The position numbers were made by a program, and so were the translations under genes. Positions 22,548 through 35,579 of a DNA stretch of 64,000 nt are shown here, in pieces; position 1 is the stretch's first letter; each line of letters begins with the position of its first letter. Where the stretch lies: positions 248,001-312,000 of the forward strand of contig MU623359.1 in assembly GCA_025201765.1 (NCBI GenBank). The letters run 5' to 3'. A model generated the notes under the pieces. That model had not been told where the DNA came from and searched no databases. It saw only the letters and a list, made by a program, of their open reading frames with translations. The stretch is from Daldinia sp. FL1419 (Eukaryota; Ascomycota; Sordariomycetes; Xylariales; Hypoxylaceae).

Positions 22548-25500
22548 AATAGCCTCCTTGTGGAAAAGGGGAATCGCGAGTCCGTTCCTGGTACCCGAGA
22601 AGATGGATGAGTTGGGATTAGAATTAGCATGTTTGCGGCGATCATCGTGGGGAAGCAATTCTGCCGGCAGCACCCAACTTGGAGAACCGGGGTTGCTATA
22701 TTGACGTGATGGAACGCTAACAGATTTTGCCGGCGGATAATTGTAGCTTATCCTGGACAGGCCCCCTGACGGCGTTGCATGATTGTAGTTTCATGTTATG
22801 CTATTTACGCGGCGCCACGATCTAGGCGTCCGATGAGAAGCCTGGTTGGTCCTTGCGGCTCCCAATACCAATATAATTCTATCTGTATGTGGCAATACGC
22901 TTTTTGCCGGTTTCTCGCTAAGCGGGCCATATCCTCCCATTGGGGCCGCCGCGACGATGGCGATAGAGCTGACGACGAAAGCATCAACGCTGAGGTCAAC
23001 GACAAGAAGTAGATAGCGGGCGCGAACGCGAAACCTCCGGTGTAGCAGTATAGCACGCGCAATGCGAAATCCCACCTAGAGCGTCTATGGCCGTGGGGCC
23101 TCGATCAGAACCAACCCCTCTTCATCTATCTTCATGGTGTGATCATGCCATACAAAGACCATACGATAGTAATGAGCCTTACCGACCGAAGAATTCCATA
23201 ATGACGCGATGAAGTGTCAAAATGAGAACTTCTTCTAGCCTTTGGGGTCTATCAACATAGGTACTCATCCCAATTCTGAACCCAAATGTTTTCCACTTAG
23301 CACAACGAGTATATTTCAATCCGATGCGATTCCCCGGACTATTATTGAGTCCTTCGTCCTCGAGTAGACCATGTCTGATAACAGCAACACGAGGAAATTG
23401 CATGCCATTATGGATATGCCATTGCTTGGCCGAATTGACAATGTCAGAACAGGCAATGCGGCACAATAGTCTCCCTTGGCAACTTGCTAACTGGAACTTT
23501 CGGGATATGATAATCGTCTTGGTCCTTGGATAAAGCCGCTTACTAACTGGAATGCCTCAATCTTCAGACATGTCGCCAAAGATAATCTAGCATACCTGTT
23601 CTTATGATGCGCAGGATGGTGATAACCATGCCACTAAAGAACATACCTAGCACTTTGGCAAATACGCAAGACGAGCGGGTCGAAGTTTACCTCCGTCAAA
23701 ACTCCGACTCCTCGCTCACGAATAAGTTCCCACACAGCGCCGTTGAGGAGATAAATATCTGAAGACAGCGCTAGTAATTGGGGCGATGGAGACACTTCAG
23801 GTTTAAGGCAACATGGCCTTTGCTTGAACTAGTTCGCTTCTATCATCCTTGAAGAAGCTGGGGGGCATCGCACTAGCCGAACCGTGGGGGTACGGCGTTG
23901 ACGATACGAGGAACAATACGCGACGACGAGAAACCGGGACCGGAAGCGGGACCGAGAACGGCGTGGCGAAGAGAGAACGTCGCACATGCAACTCCTCGAA
24001 ACACACCGCATGATATCACACTTAGATAAGGGTAAAAGCTGCAATGTATCATCATCATCATCATCATCATCATAGATCTATACGCGCGGCTGGCCGGGGA
24101 CCGGGTGGGTGATCCTAGGGTTGAGCTCAGCTGGAAAAAGTTCTCTTCGAAGGTTATCTCCAGCTCAAGTAAAGATGGACCAAATCTGGAGTATCTCTGG
24201 AAACCGGACGTTCGAGAACTCCCCAAGCTAGATCATTGGGACCCCCTGCAAGTTATCATACCGCCAGCTGATGCGCCGTGACCAGCAACGAGCAGCGACA
24301 AGGCAGCGACAAGGCAGCGGTGAGAGGGAACATCACAGTTTAAATTGCGGTAGAAGCAGATTACTAAACATGGTGATAGATAGGCCCCCTATGTAATCTG
24401 GATGGTATGGGATGTATGTACGGCACATGTCGTGCGACGTGATATAAGTGGCAAAGCATATTCTTGACTGAAATTGAAGGTGGTCCGGTACCAGGGGACC
24501 CGGCGAGCTTCGTAAAAGAGAAGGGGATAGATCCCGGATCGGGTTTCGCACCCACGTGGATGCGAATAAGCAACGAATTAGAGCCCAATTCCATAAGAGG
24601 AATTGTGACCGAAATAACTCGTCAAGTGATGTTGTCGTCGGCAGTCTAAAAGCCATAAGGCGCCACAGAAATAATAGTAGCGCGAAATATAATGACACAA
24701 CCGATATTGTTCGTATCACGATGTTCCTTTGACGAATAGGATTCCTGCCGATAGAGTACCACTGCTTTTCGACGGCCCCCCCAGAGTCCACAGTCCACAG
24801 TCCACAATCCACAGGCCGGGGCTGTCATGGAAATGGTAAAAAGAATAAAAAGTAAAAAGTAAAACGTCTCGATATATATGAAGTACGTAAGTGATGCATT
24901 GTCTCTTAATTTGATTTAATATAGGTTGAATATCTCTCTTCTGCAGAAACCCGGTAAAAGCAGTTGCCAATGAAACTGTGATTCCGGTACTATGAGTAGT
25001 ACCGCATGAGGACGCAATAATTTTCGTCGCGTTGATACCTTGCCAGGGCGTAATTATGATCGCAATCCGAACATCGCTGTCGTACAAGACTCCCACCGTC
25101 TCTTCAGAGAATAAAAAAAATAAAAAATAAAAATAAAAATAAAATAAAAACAAAAGACTGCGTTATTTTGGACTTTATTTTATTTTTCTTTCCTCTTTTC
25201 TTTCAGTACACCATGTTCAAGTCGGGTTCGGTTAAGGGCTTGGGCTGAGATCCGGGATGTCCTCCACTCATATGCGTAGATGTGCGGTCACCGCTGCACC
25301 TTAGGGAACTGTTATGTCATCGGAACAGCGTGGTTTGGTGAGATTTTCTGTGCCGCAAAGCAACAGCTTCTGCAGCAGACGTCTGGGTTTCTTTCGTTTT
25401 TCGAAACCCAACGTGTACGTATTGTACATAACCGTCATTTTCGATCGTCCGATCGGGTGGACCAAACTATGCCGTTTCCTTTACTTTGCTTTCTTCTAGC

Positions 25501-26307
25501 CATCGTTCTGGAACGATGGAAGTGATAATCGAATAGACGATTCAGAAAGCGGCTGAAACCTTGCGATCCCATCCAGTCTCGTGATTTTTTCATAGGGCTG
25601 TCAGAAGTACGTACAGTAAAGTAGATCGATTGATCGCCATTGCTCACAGTCTGACAGAAAATGGTCAGAATAAAAACGATGCTACCCACCACCGTCAAAC
25701 CATCACCACCACTTCGGTGTTCCCTTCACGCCAAAGTATTATCGCTAATACCCACTATACCATTGACGAATATTAGGCTATTCCGTGTCCTTGAGCCTCC
25801 TTTCCCCGTCGCTTTCTAAATACCTTATTAAATGCAACGGCCCGGGCCGTTACGGGCGGACTAAACCCTTCGATTAAGTATATAGTGTATCTACCCGGAC
25901 GTCGTGAATCTTGTTTCATTTGTAGGAGTTTCCATCAGGTAATGTATGTACCTATCGGCACATCTTGGCGCCGAGAGAGCGAGAAGGGGGGGGCCTGGCT
26001 CCGGATATGGCTCGGAAGTTCCGCGGTTTGCTGCCCCTCTATCCTGGAAGTTTGGTACAGCCGGGAATAGAGAAAAGCAAAGTCCTGTCGTGCACGAGGC
26101 TAGTAGATTGAGGTGACATGTCATTCAGGAGCAGGGGTGAAAGGGAAAGCCTGACGAGAACCGGTTGTGCCAGACCTCGGATACAGCAACCGACAGGGTG
26201 ACAACCAATACCCAACCGCCACGGAAATGAGAAGTGAGTAGATCATCGAGGAACAGGGATCAAGGCATTAGATAATTACATTATAGCGGTTGCAGCCTCA
26301 TCATTAT
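22548..26307. other. Gene-free accessory region
   Basis: About 3.8 kb. I found no ORF with a recognisable domain. It holds an ATC trinucleotide repeat (24048-24073), short AGTCCAC repeats near 24784-24812 and an A/T-rich run at 25107-25150. The 95-aa minus-strand ORF at 23179-23466 has a protein-like look but no family that I recognise. Confidence 0.5.
24048..24073. repeat. (ATC)n microsatellite
   Basis: Eight perfect ATC units plus a partial one in noncoding DNA. Confidence 0.9.
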
Positions 26308-27966
26308 TCAACCTATGATCCTATCAACCCACCTCGTCCACCCAACGTCGGCGCATAACAGCCTCATCGAATCAACAGGTAAGCTCACAAAGAGTTCTTG
26401 CTTCATCGAGTCCGCCTTGGCCGGGAGTATCAAAGCTGTACCAAGGTTCCATGAGCCGTGAGCCCTCCTAATTGCATCCGCCCTAGCTACGGGCACTCCA
26501 GGTATGTTCCATTCGACGTCCGCGCCGAAATGCCGCCATGTATTAAACGCCAACGTTTCGGGCATTCGTGGGTCATAATTTACTCCTACCAGGCGTGGGT
26601 CGGGCACTTCGCATAGCATGGCGAGGCGCCGGCTGACGTATTCCTGGTCGACAGCGTCTATTGACGCTTTCACGAGCGGGACGAGACGAGCAAGTTCTCT
26701 GTCGTCATCGCAAGCTGCGGTTAATTGGGACATTGATGCTTTGGTAACGACTGGTAGGGCTGCATTGCCAAAGTAGTTTTCTGTGGCGCCCTTAAACGCT
26801 CTCGTTCGCCAGTTCACCGAGTTCCATAACATAGCGTGCCGTTTTTGCTCTACCCCAGGTAAGCTATTTTCGGCTGCCACGCGGGACTTCGTGATATGCG
26901 CAAAGGCAAGAGCAGCTAAGCTTGTGTAAGCTGATGGTAACTCCACCCCGCCATTTCGAGATCGAATCAGGTCCCGGAGTTCCTGCAGCCGCTCGTTCCT
27001 GAAAACGAAGATCTTGCCTATCTTCTCGATGTTTGCCATGGATGGTCCGCCCTCCATAATTCGTGGTTGCGTCGGGCCGCTAAGGTCATCCAGCCTAGTA
27101 TATTCTGGACATCTGTTCAACAGACCTTGGAATGTAGAAACGTTGCGTATGGTAATTGGACCTCTTCGGCTTCGATGATGTAAAGGGAACGCCTGCTCAG
27201 AAGGCAAGTTAACCGGAGTATTCCGAGTCTGAGCGGCAAAGCATTCCAGAAATACGCGTAAAGAGCCCCCATCCACTAACCCGTGGTGTAGGAAAATAGA
27301 AAGTAGTAGACCACCGGGTGGGAACTCGGCCTGCACCTTAGATACTGGTATCGATTCATGGCGGGAGTTTATAGCGCCCGAAACACCAAACCGGGGGCCG
27401 ACGAATGCGCCTGGTGGGAACCCGGCATCCTCCATTCGTGAATATTCTTGTCGACACGTTTCGCTCGGGGAAAGAACCTGGAAAGGAATATCTTGTGAAG
27501 GCGACCGGTGAAGTGACACGCCGCCGCTGCTGCTGTTAGTCCGAAGCCTACCGGCGAAGACTGGCCGCTCTCTGGCTAAGCGTTTGAGAGCAGATTCGAT
27601 ATGGCGTATTGCGTCGTGCCGCCGCTGATAATCGCACGGAAAGCAGAGCACAACACATATGTAAACGCGAGGTGCGTTCTGGTTCCACACCGAAAGTGGT
27701 TCTTGCCAACCAAGATGGTCTTCCTGATCCAGCATTGGCGTTGGCTGGCTCAATGCAGGAAGCAAACGAGTACGTCTCGCCGTAGCATTGGTGAGCGGCT
27801 TGACTGTCCGAGTTGGTAAGTTGCGACGCCGTGGTCGCGTAGGTATTATGTCTTCGCCAATCGGTGACCGCCTTTTACGCATCGTGAACGGATAGCTTGC
27901 TTGTGAAGGCATGTGTGACCAGGTATGAGGCGCTAGCCTCTTGAAGATGAAGGGGAAATATTTCAC
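26308..27966 (-). CDS. BAHD-type acyltransferase (PF02458-like)
   Basis: This protein of up to 552 aa resembles fungal BAHD/trichothecene 3-O-acetyltransferase-like enzymes, which move an acyl group from CoA to a hydroxyl or amine of a specialised metabolite. The key motif HHGLVDGGS gives HxxxD at His228-Asp232. The second-half segment WRHFGADVEWNIPGVP stands where the family's DFGWG structural motif is found. LSPSETCRQEY-like linker and WNSVNWRTR-type sequence (MLWNSVNWRTR) also fit. The family's usual N-terminus seems to begin near Met78 (MLDQEDHLGW). The first 77 residues are very basic (KRRSPIG, RPRRRNLP), so the annotated start may be too early or the extension may be real. No biosynthetic partner lies next to it. 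Confidence 0.8.
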   Translation of the reverse strand: MKYFPFIFKRLAPHTWSHMPSQASYPFTMRKRRSPIGEDIIPTRPRRRNLPTRTVKPLTNATARRTRLLPALSQPTPMLDQEDHLGWQEPLSVWNQNAPRVYICVVLCFPCDYQRRHDAIRHIESALKRLARERPVFAGRLRTNSSSGGVSLHRSPSQDIPFQVLSPSETCRQEYSRMEDAGFPPGAFVGPRFGVSGAINSRHESIPVSKVQAEFPPGGLLLSIFLHHGLVDGGSLRVFLECFAAQTRNTPVNLPSEQAFPLHHRSRRGPITIRNVSTFQGLLNRCPEYTRLDDLSGPTQPRIMEGGPSMANIEKIGKIFVFRNERLQELRDLIRSRNGGVELPSAYTSLAALAFAHITKSRVAAENSLPGVEQKRHAMLWNSVNWRTRAFKGATENYFGNAALPVVTKASMSQLTAACDDDRELARLVPLVKASIDAVDQEYVSRRLAMLCEVPDPRLVGVNYDPRMPETLAFNTWRHFGADVEWNIPGVPVARADAIRRAHGSWNLGTALILPAKADSMKQELFVSLPVDSMRLLCADVGWTRWVDRIIG

Positions 27967-30900
27967 GTGGTACGTGCGAATGAGTTTCGTTGGTGCTAAA
28001 GCGTGAAGTGCCAGAGGCCTGGGAAGTATTCGTGCACTCGTCGATGAACTTTCTCATCGCGATAGTGTAGCTCCGGGAGCCCCAAGGCATGATATCTCTT
28101 ACAAGTGAGCTGACGGAAACCCAAGAGGGGCGATTAGCGAGATGGCAGAGCTAAGGTTGCGAGAGATGAAGATCTCTTAGACCCTTGCTAGCTGAGATCA
28201 AATTGCAGGTCAAGTAATAATACCCAGAGGAAGGCTGGACTACCCTAGCGAGAAATCCATAAGTTGTTTCCACTGTTTCCAAAGACGTCAATGTTGGGCT
28301 GATTATTGATTATTCCAGAAAAGGCTGGCTGCAGATGCTACCCCTCGTAACTCCACGTCGACCGCGTATGATTACCGTCGACAATCCCCTGCTTAAATGG
28401 GAGCCGATGGCGCTAGGGAGCCCATAAAAGCCGTCAGATATGATGTTGGCTTTTGGTCAGAGCCGCGGCGCGCTATCGCCTGCAGGGCTTGGGGTTCTCT
28501 CATCCATGCGCTCACCCAAGGGTACGGGCATGGTCATCTGGTCTGGGCGCCGGACTAGATTTCCGTTTGCAGGCCCTAATAAAGCTCAGATAACTAGGAT
28601 AGTAACCACTCTTTTCCGCGCAAACGGTTTCCACCCTTCTAAAACAGCATCCAGGGCATTGCGTGTCCATTTAAGGAAAATAGTATTTGTCTCTACATAT
28701 CTGGTCGGTACTGCCGTTGTGTTTCAGTGCCGGGCTGATTAGAAGGTCAGAGTGTTCCTGGTCTGGTATTTCCAACAGTAGCATGTAGGCGTGAAATTCA
28801 CGACGCGTACTAACTAATCCCTGTGGGGGTGACCTTGACTCGGAACATTATTGAGTCCAACTCGCGCTCGGCGCTGTGCAGGGGGTATCCGAAATCCAGG
28901 TAGATGGTACGTAAACAAGGGAGCTTGAAGCCTGTCACGGTACAGATGAGTGAAGCATATGCTAAACAGGAGGATGTTCCTCGTGGAAGCCATATTACGC
29001 CAACATTGGCTGTAGATTGCACACAAGGGCGGCAGTTAAACAGATACACGGCTGTCTCCTTCGGCGGTTGTCATTGGGGAATGTAAGCCATCTCGAGCCA
29101 ACACGTCCCGGAGAGAAGAAGAAAAAATGAAGGCGTCCAATATTAGCTCTCACACGTCTTCTCTTCGGACCGCCCCAAGGCTTTTCGCATATAATATCGG
29201 CTGGTAGCAGCCTCGTGGCGCAATTTAGGTTGACTTGGAAGTCCTAGAAGGCAGCATATGGTGGACTTTGAGTAACAGGAACTTGTCAAGCTGTATGGTC
29301 TGTATGGTTAAGATAGAGAGGACCTGTAGGTCAATAATCAGACACACCGAGGGCGTGGTTCGTAGACCAGGCCGGCCGCATGATGCCAGACCATGATCCG
29401 AATCTCGGGAGACAGGGACGAGAGGAGATCCATGGTTGGTCGCGGGCTCGGAGGCGATGATGAGTTGGCCGACTGAAAGGAGGGGATCGACAGATGAAAT
29501 GCATAGTGAAATATATAACTTGTATGCATCATATTTCTGTCATAAATGAGCAAAATGCCGGTTTTGGAGATAAGGCGCCAACAAGCTTTCCAAGGCTCGG
29601 GGTGTGATATGTGGAATTCACTTTTCGAATTTTATTTCTATTTTTTCCCTTATAATTCATTAATTATTATTCTTATTATTTTATCTTTTTCTTCTTCTTT
29701 TTTTTCATTGGGTGTGAGTTGTCTTTAGGTACGTGCCCTCCTGTGCAATCTGTGGTCCGTGGCCCGCGTTGTGTGCCTAGCTGAAGGTCCATTTAGGTAG
29801 GATGTAGGTATGTGAGGTTTAGTTTAATATGTGAAGTAGTTTGTACTTTGTCAAGGTGAAAAAGAAAAGAAAAAAAGAACCGTTCTAATGGTTCTAAATC
29901 TTCGGTGGGGGCGGGGAATAATAATAATTAAGGTCGTCGTCGCAGATCGAGTGGATTGGAAGTCATCCGCTGCTTCCGTATTCATGGCCCCCTGCTGCTT
30001 CTGCTTCTAGACTCGGCTGCTTTCCCAGACTTTCCAGGCTTTCTAGGTTCCTTTTCTACCAGGTGGCCCCCGCCGTAGCCCCCCGTTACACAAAATTTAG
30101 GTACATAGATTACTTGCACATAGCGCGCGCTGCTCGTAGATACATAGATACTTGTACTTCAATAGTTTCCTAAAAGGGTAATCGCCTGTAGCCGTATTGG
30201 GCAGTCAGGTATGTATGTACAACCCAGGGTAATCTTTTCTTTTTTCTTTTCTTTTTTTCAATACCCAGCACGGGCACAGGCATCTTCTCATTTTGCCTCT
30301 TTTCTAGGTCTTTACTTGCTAAGCCTTCAGTACCTATACATCGTATACACTATAGTTACAGCCTTTTGGCGCAGTCATTGCATTGCATTGCATCCAACTA
30401 CGCCTATGTAAGTATATAGGTAGTTATCATTATCATTATTATTATCATCTATCTATTCTATTTTTTATTTTATCTTATTTTTCGGTCCGTTCCCCACCAA
30501 GACAGGATATCCGTTTGGATAGAAGTCCTTTGGAGGGTTACTTTCGACGATGATGGTATCCTGGTGTGCAAATCCCACCGTCATATCTTGGAGTCGGGAT
30601 TCGGGACCCATCCTGTTGGGACTGGGGCTGACGGTCCGTCCGGGGACAAGCGAGCACAGCATGATCTGACAACCCCTGGTATCGTAGGATTAGACGTATG
30701 GCGGGCATAGGAAAGCTCCCGAGTGAAAGTCCCCGAACCAGTTCGTCTCACGTCACGCATATTCCTTGATTCTTCCACGAATGCTGACGTGAGGTCCGCA
30801 ATATCATAAGCTAATGGTCCAATTATAAGGCCACGGTTGACGTCTTCTTTGGCTCAAGAAATTCAATCTGACGCCTCCCGCAGGCGACAATCAATGCAGC

Positions 30901-33900
30901 CTTGTGTAACACCGAACAACGACAACTCGCAGACCGGGGAACAGTTCCCAGGTAGCAACTTGTCTCCTTAAAATCTCACGGTACACATCAGCCCGCCATC
31001 TCGTCGGAATGGAGAAGCATCCAGAGGCCTCCTTTGGGTGCTGGGTCGAATTGCATGCGGATCACATTAGATACCTACCTCACCTACCTCATAAGATGCG
31101 TGGCAGGCCGGATATGTGCACTTCCCCTTGAAACCACAACGGTTTTTAACCACGATGTCATGCACTAGCCCGTCAGCAAGCTACGTCGCTTATTAATTTG
31201 CCTCGTTTAATTACCGGTCAAAGAGACGAGGATGGCGTATACAACTCAACATGAGAACTGCGCTAATAATAGGGTGCCAAACTCTGGTAGCGGAGAACAG
31301 AAGAAAAAGCAAATTTCGACCATTCGCTGTCGGGTGTGTAATGACGCTTGCATACAACCAAGGTCCTTCATGTTCCATTTCCGGAGCATGATTCGTAACC
31401 AAGCATTACCAGGTATTATAATTAACTGCCAATTGGAGAGGATGGTGACGAAAGCTGCAAAAATGCAGTTGCATACGGAAATGGCTTCCGAAATGCTTAT
31501 CCGTCTATCCCATGATTTAGGTTACAGTATGATGGTTGCCCAATCATAGAGTTTCACGAGAGTTGGGTACAAACGAATGAAGTCCCAAGATCTCCAATAT
31601 TCACTCAATATTGATTAGAATACTTCTTATGGCTAACGTCTATACGAATATACGGCTGAATCACCGGCACCTAATCCAAATACATCCGACCTACCTACCC
31701 ATCGCCGGATTTGCATGGCCCATTATAGTGTTAAGAATCTAGGTTACAGTCTTAATTCTTATATCATACTCCTTGGTAATCCACCATCCCCTCCTATCAC
31801 ACCCGTCAAAATAAGTCAAGCCATTCGAAATAATCAAGATAGTTCTAGTTAGATCATAGCATTCTTCAGATTACCGGTGTGTTGACATAGTGCTACAGAC
31901 AGGCCTTCAGATCTTCAGGTCTTCATATCTCAAGACAGTCTAATGGAAATTGTCTCACGCCAAGGAAATTGTATGCAGTAAAAGTAATTCGTTTACCCAA
32001 CCTGTTCGCCATAGCCTACCTAGTCCTCCAAATGTTGATTCCTTGCTATGACGGCCGAGGAAGGCCCTAACCTGGATTCATATTAGATAAAGGTTCCCTA
32101 GTATGCCATTTGCCTCGGTTAGATAGCTGGTGCAACAGTGACATGGGCGATCTGGGTTCACAAACCTAACCGTACTACTTGACAGCGGTCGTCATGAGTA
32201 CCTAGGTACCAATATGATAAGTATATTATGCCATTAATTTCTATCCCGCCGAGCACTTACGTTTGCTAGAAATTTATAACTATTACCACCCTATACCTTC
32301 TTGAGTAACATGGTATTATTCCAGTATTAAGGTCTTAAGCAGCGTAATGAGGCTTCTTGGTTTCCGTCCTCGTGCTACTTACCTATGTTAGACTACTCAT
32401 GTTGTAATTAAAGAAGTTATAACAATCATACTACCTTTTAGGGGTGACTAACGGCCTTTGCAGGTTATTTCCTACGCCGGTACCTCCATGTAGCTGATCT
32501 TCTAATAATATTGATATAAAATATAAAATGGCGGTGGCACTTTGGGAATTAATAATTAGCCTTAGTAAAATTATACGACATCTACCTATTGCCACCTAAT
32601 TGGCATGTTGGGTTATTGATCTCAGTCCCGCTCCTCACCCGAAAGTTGTGACGGACTAGAGTCGACATGCAGAAGCGAAATGGATAGAAATTATTATAAC
32701 TAGAAGACATATGCTATATCCTATCCGCCGACATATCAGGTTCGATCAGTATTTTAGTAGTATATATCTTCGATTATTTGCGTACAACTTGATGAGATGG
32801 CTACCCTTAGAATTTGATAGTGCTGAATTGGTTTCTAGGTGCAAGACGGTTCTCATATCAATAGCTGCAGTTACTATAGCGTTCTTGGCGTATTAACACA
32901 CTGGATATAGTACCAGTATGTGTGTATAAAATTGAGTATTGGATAGTTATAACTAGTTATAGCTTTTCCCGATAGACTTATTAAAGGAGTCAATCTTCCG
33001 GTTGTCGTGTCGGGCAATGGCAGGCAAACCATCAGTATAATATAAATTTAAATCCCAACACAAAACGAAGTTAGTCATAATAAGAGATGTAATAACATAT
33101 CAGACATCTAGGTTAGTAGCCTATCCAAATGGATCTTAGGTCACTAGGTATAAGTCAGAGGTGATCTTATCCACACTGTCACGAGGCGAGCCGAGAAACG
33201 ATGGAACTCTAACTACGGACTGCCGAGCTCTTACAGATAGGGCAAAGTCTTCATATTATAGGTATATAAGGAAACCATTTTTAGCTCTGGTACGTAGGTA
33301 CATACGATGACGATATACATACAACTTCTCTCAAGTATCCGTGGACAATAACTGAATAGGAGGAAGCATGAAGATAGTGCCGAATAAATTGCACTAATAA
33401 TACGAGTAGTCATGTTTTAACATGTAAACCAACACGCCCATCCGATCTCCCCTTAGGCTGCGGTTAATACGTAGATTTCGAGTGATAGCTACGACCTCTA
33501 CGCTAGGATTCTAGCCAGGAGCAGAGAACATTTTCTACACCCAAGCTGCGCGGTTTCGCAATTAGAGTTACTTGCGGGGCAATACGTTGCTTTCACTCTT
33601 CTTGCCTCGCCTTGTGTCACTATTTTCATGGGGTATCAGCCCAGTGCTAATAATAGGTGCTTATGTAGTACCTGTTGCATGGAAATATACACTGTTATAT
33701 AGCAATTCTGCTCATAACGCAATTACCTTTTAGTCAAGTGGATATTCCATCCGACAGTACCCATCAAACCACCGAAAGATATCAAACCGTGGAGAGGCAA
33801 GGGGTGCGTATACTAGGTAGTGTTGATGTAATCTAGGGAGAGCTGATAAATAGTTTCGCTACGTACCTAGGAGGTAGGTATGTTGGGTACACGGCGAAGG

Positions 33901-35579
33901 AATCACAGCACAACGTCCTTGAGAGAATTCTATGAATGATTTGGCACTCTCCGCATTTATATAAGATTAGCTTAGGAGCTGTTAGGCTGATATATTATAC
34001 GGCAAGACAAGATTATGTAGGGAGCTGCCTAAAGTATTAATTATACCAACTCCTTATAATTGAATGCTAATGATGTCTTAGTTTTGGCGTTTTGACCTCG
34101 CCCAAGCCTTGTGCCTACGAGTGAATATGTCATAAGACTGGCTGATCCTCTTTCTCGCGTGGGGCAAAGACTATCATTACTTTCCCTAGTTAATTGCATA
34201 ATAGTAAATCTCTGGACTGAGATGATAGTATCTTCCACAAAGGGGTTTCGAAGAAGCCCATGATGGTCAATACTTCTAGGTTGCTCTGGTATTTTCATTC
34301 ACTTAATATATATACAAACGTCATATTTGGGAGGGCTACTTGGTTTTACTAGAATTAGTTCTAATAGTTATTGGATGCTTGAATAAGGAGTCCCTTTAAG
34401 AATTTCCAATGCACTTTGGTAGGATGTCCCTTAAACGGCTTCTGCTCTATATGCAATAGATTGAAAGCCCGAGACAAGTGTTCCGCTATCCCCTACGCTC
34501 CTTGAAGTAGATAGAAGACGTATTAACGATGCTGATATTACATTTACTTAGTAAGCCTCTTCTTAATTAACATAAGGCTCTAAACGACGATAGAAAAAGG
34601 TTGTAGACTGTATCCACACTTCCCGTTTAGGCAGGTCTCTAAATTCTCACTGCATGGCCCAATGACCTGGATACTGCAAACCGTGGATGGGTCACATGCA
34701 AGAAATACAACACAACGCGATGCGCCGATCTTGATTGTTTTCAATAGCCTATCTCGTTTATCAAACTCTATCTACTCGAAGTCTTTTACGACGTTAGTCG
34801 TTCAATAAATTCCTAAGCATCTCTCGCTGCTGCACTGTTGGGTGTTAGCATATGGTCCTGGAAAGATAATGTTACCTACCTAAGTTTGGCACCCAACACA
34901 AATTTCACCAAGCAAACCATGGAAGTAGGCCGAGCCCGTCCGACGTATGGATTGGAATTATCAAACCCGCCAATATATCTACAACATACAAAGTTCGAAT
35001 ACATAAGAGTAACATATAACAGTAAAAATCACTATTATCAGATCATGACAGATAGAATCTTATCTGAATTAGTCTGTATACTGAGCGATGCACACAACAT
35101 CATCTCATCGACCCACTGATCTAAGTTCGGCAGCTTTCATCATCATGGGTATCAACCGTTGCTAGCCAGTCAAAAAACATCGCTGACTTATTTACTTCCT
35201 GATGCATGCTAATGCCGTGGCCGTCTCTGTGGAGATTAGTAACGACGCCCCGGGCGTATGTATGATCTTCTTCGGCCGTTATATGCCCCTTAATGCCCCT
35301 TGACCAAAGATGAATGCAATCCCATAGCCAAGCATGTTGTACTCCAGAAACTCCAACACCCATCGCAGAAAACAGAAAGAGCTACCATATTCGCAGGGAA
35401 GAGTTCCTAATGAAGGCCCGATGAAAAGTGCGGAGCACCGTCGGTACCAGCAGACGCATTTCCCTTGAATATTAATGCCGGCTTGCGAACCTGGAGGATG
35501 ATTGAATATGGCACATAGCACCGTCTCCGAAATCCCCTGTGGCCTTGGCCGCTGCGTTTCCCAGAAAATTACCACAAAT
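27967..35579. other. 7.6-kb gene-poor region
   Basis: Only short random ORFs are present, apart from a 2EXR-like fragment at 29338-29433. From about 31.6 to 35 kb the DNA is visibly AT-rich. No transposase, reverse transcriptase or terminal repeat was recognised. It may be decayed repeat DNA, but that is inference. Confidence 0.45.
29338..29433 (-). pseudogene. Fragment resembling the start of a 2EXR-domain protein
   Basis: The last 31 codons of a minus-strand ORF read MDLLSSLSPEIRIMVWHHA and then a short tail to a stop. LSPEIRxMVW matches the short motif (LPxEIRxxIW) that opens fungal 2EXR/F-box-like proteins. Nothing of the rest of such a protein follows. It is probably a remnant; a chance match is possible. 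Confidence 0.3.

Noticed and set aside
23179..23466. 95-codon minus-strand ORF
   Set aside because: Looks somewhat protein-like, but I can name no domain and found no flanking exons; left unannotated.
28440..28742. 100-codon plus-strand ORF
   Set aside because: No motif, no splice context and lying in a gene-poor region; likely chance.
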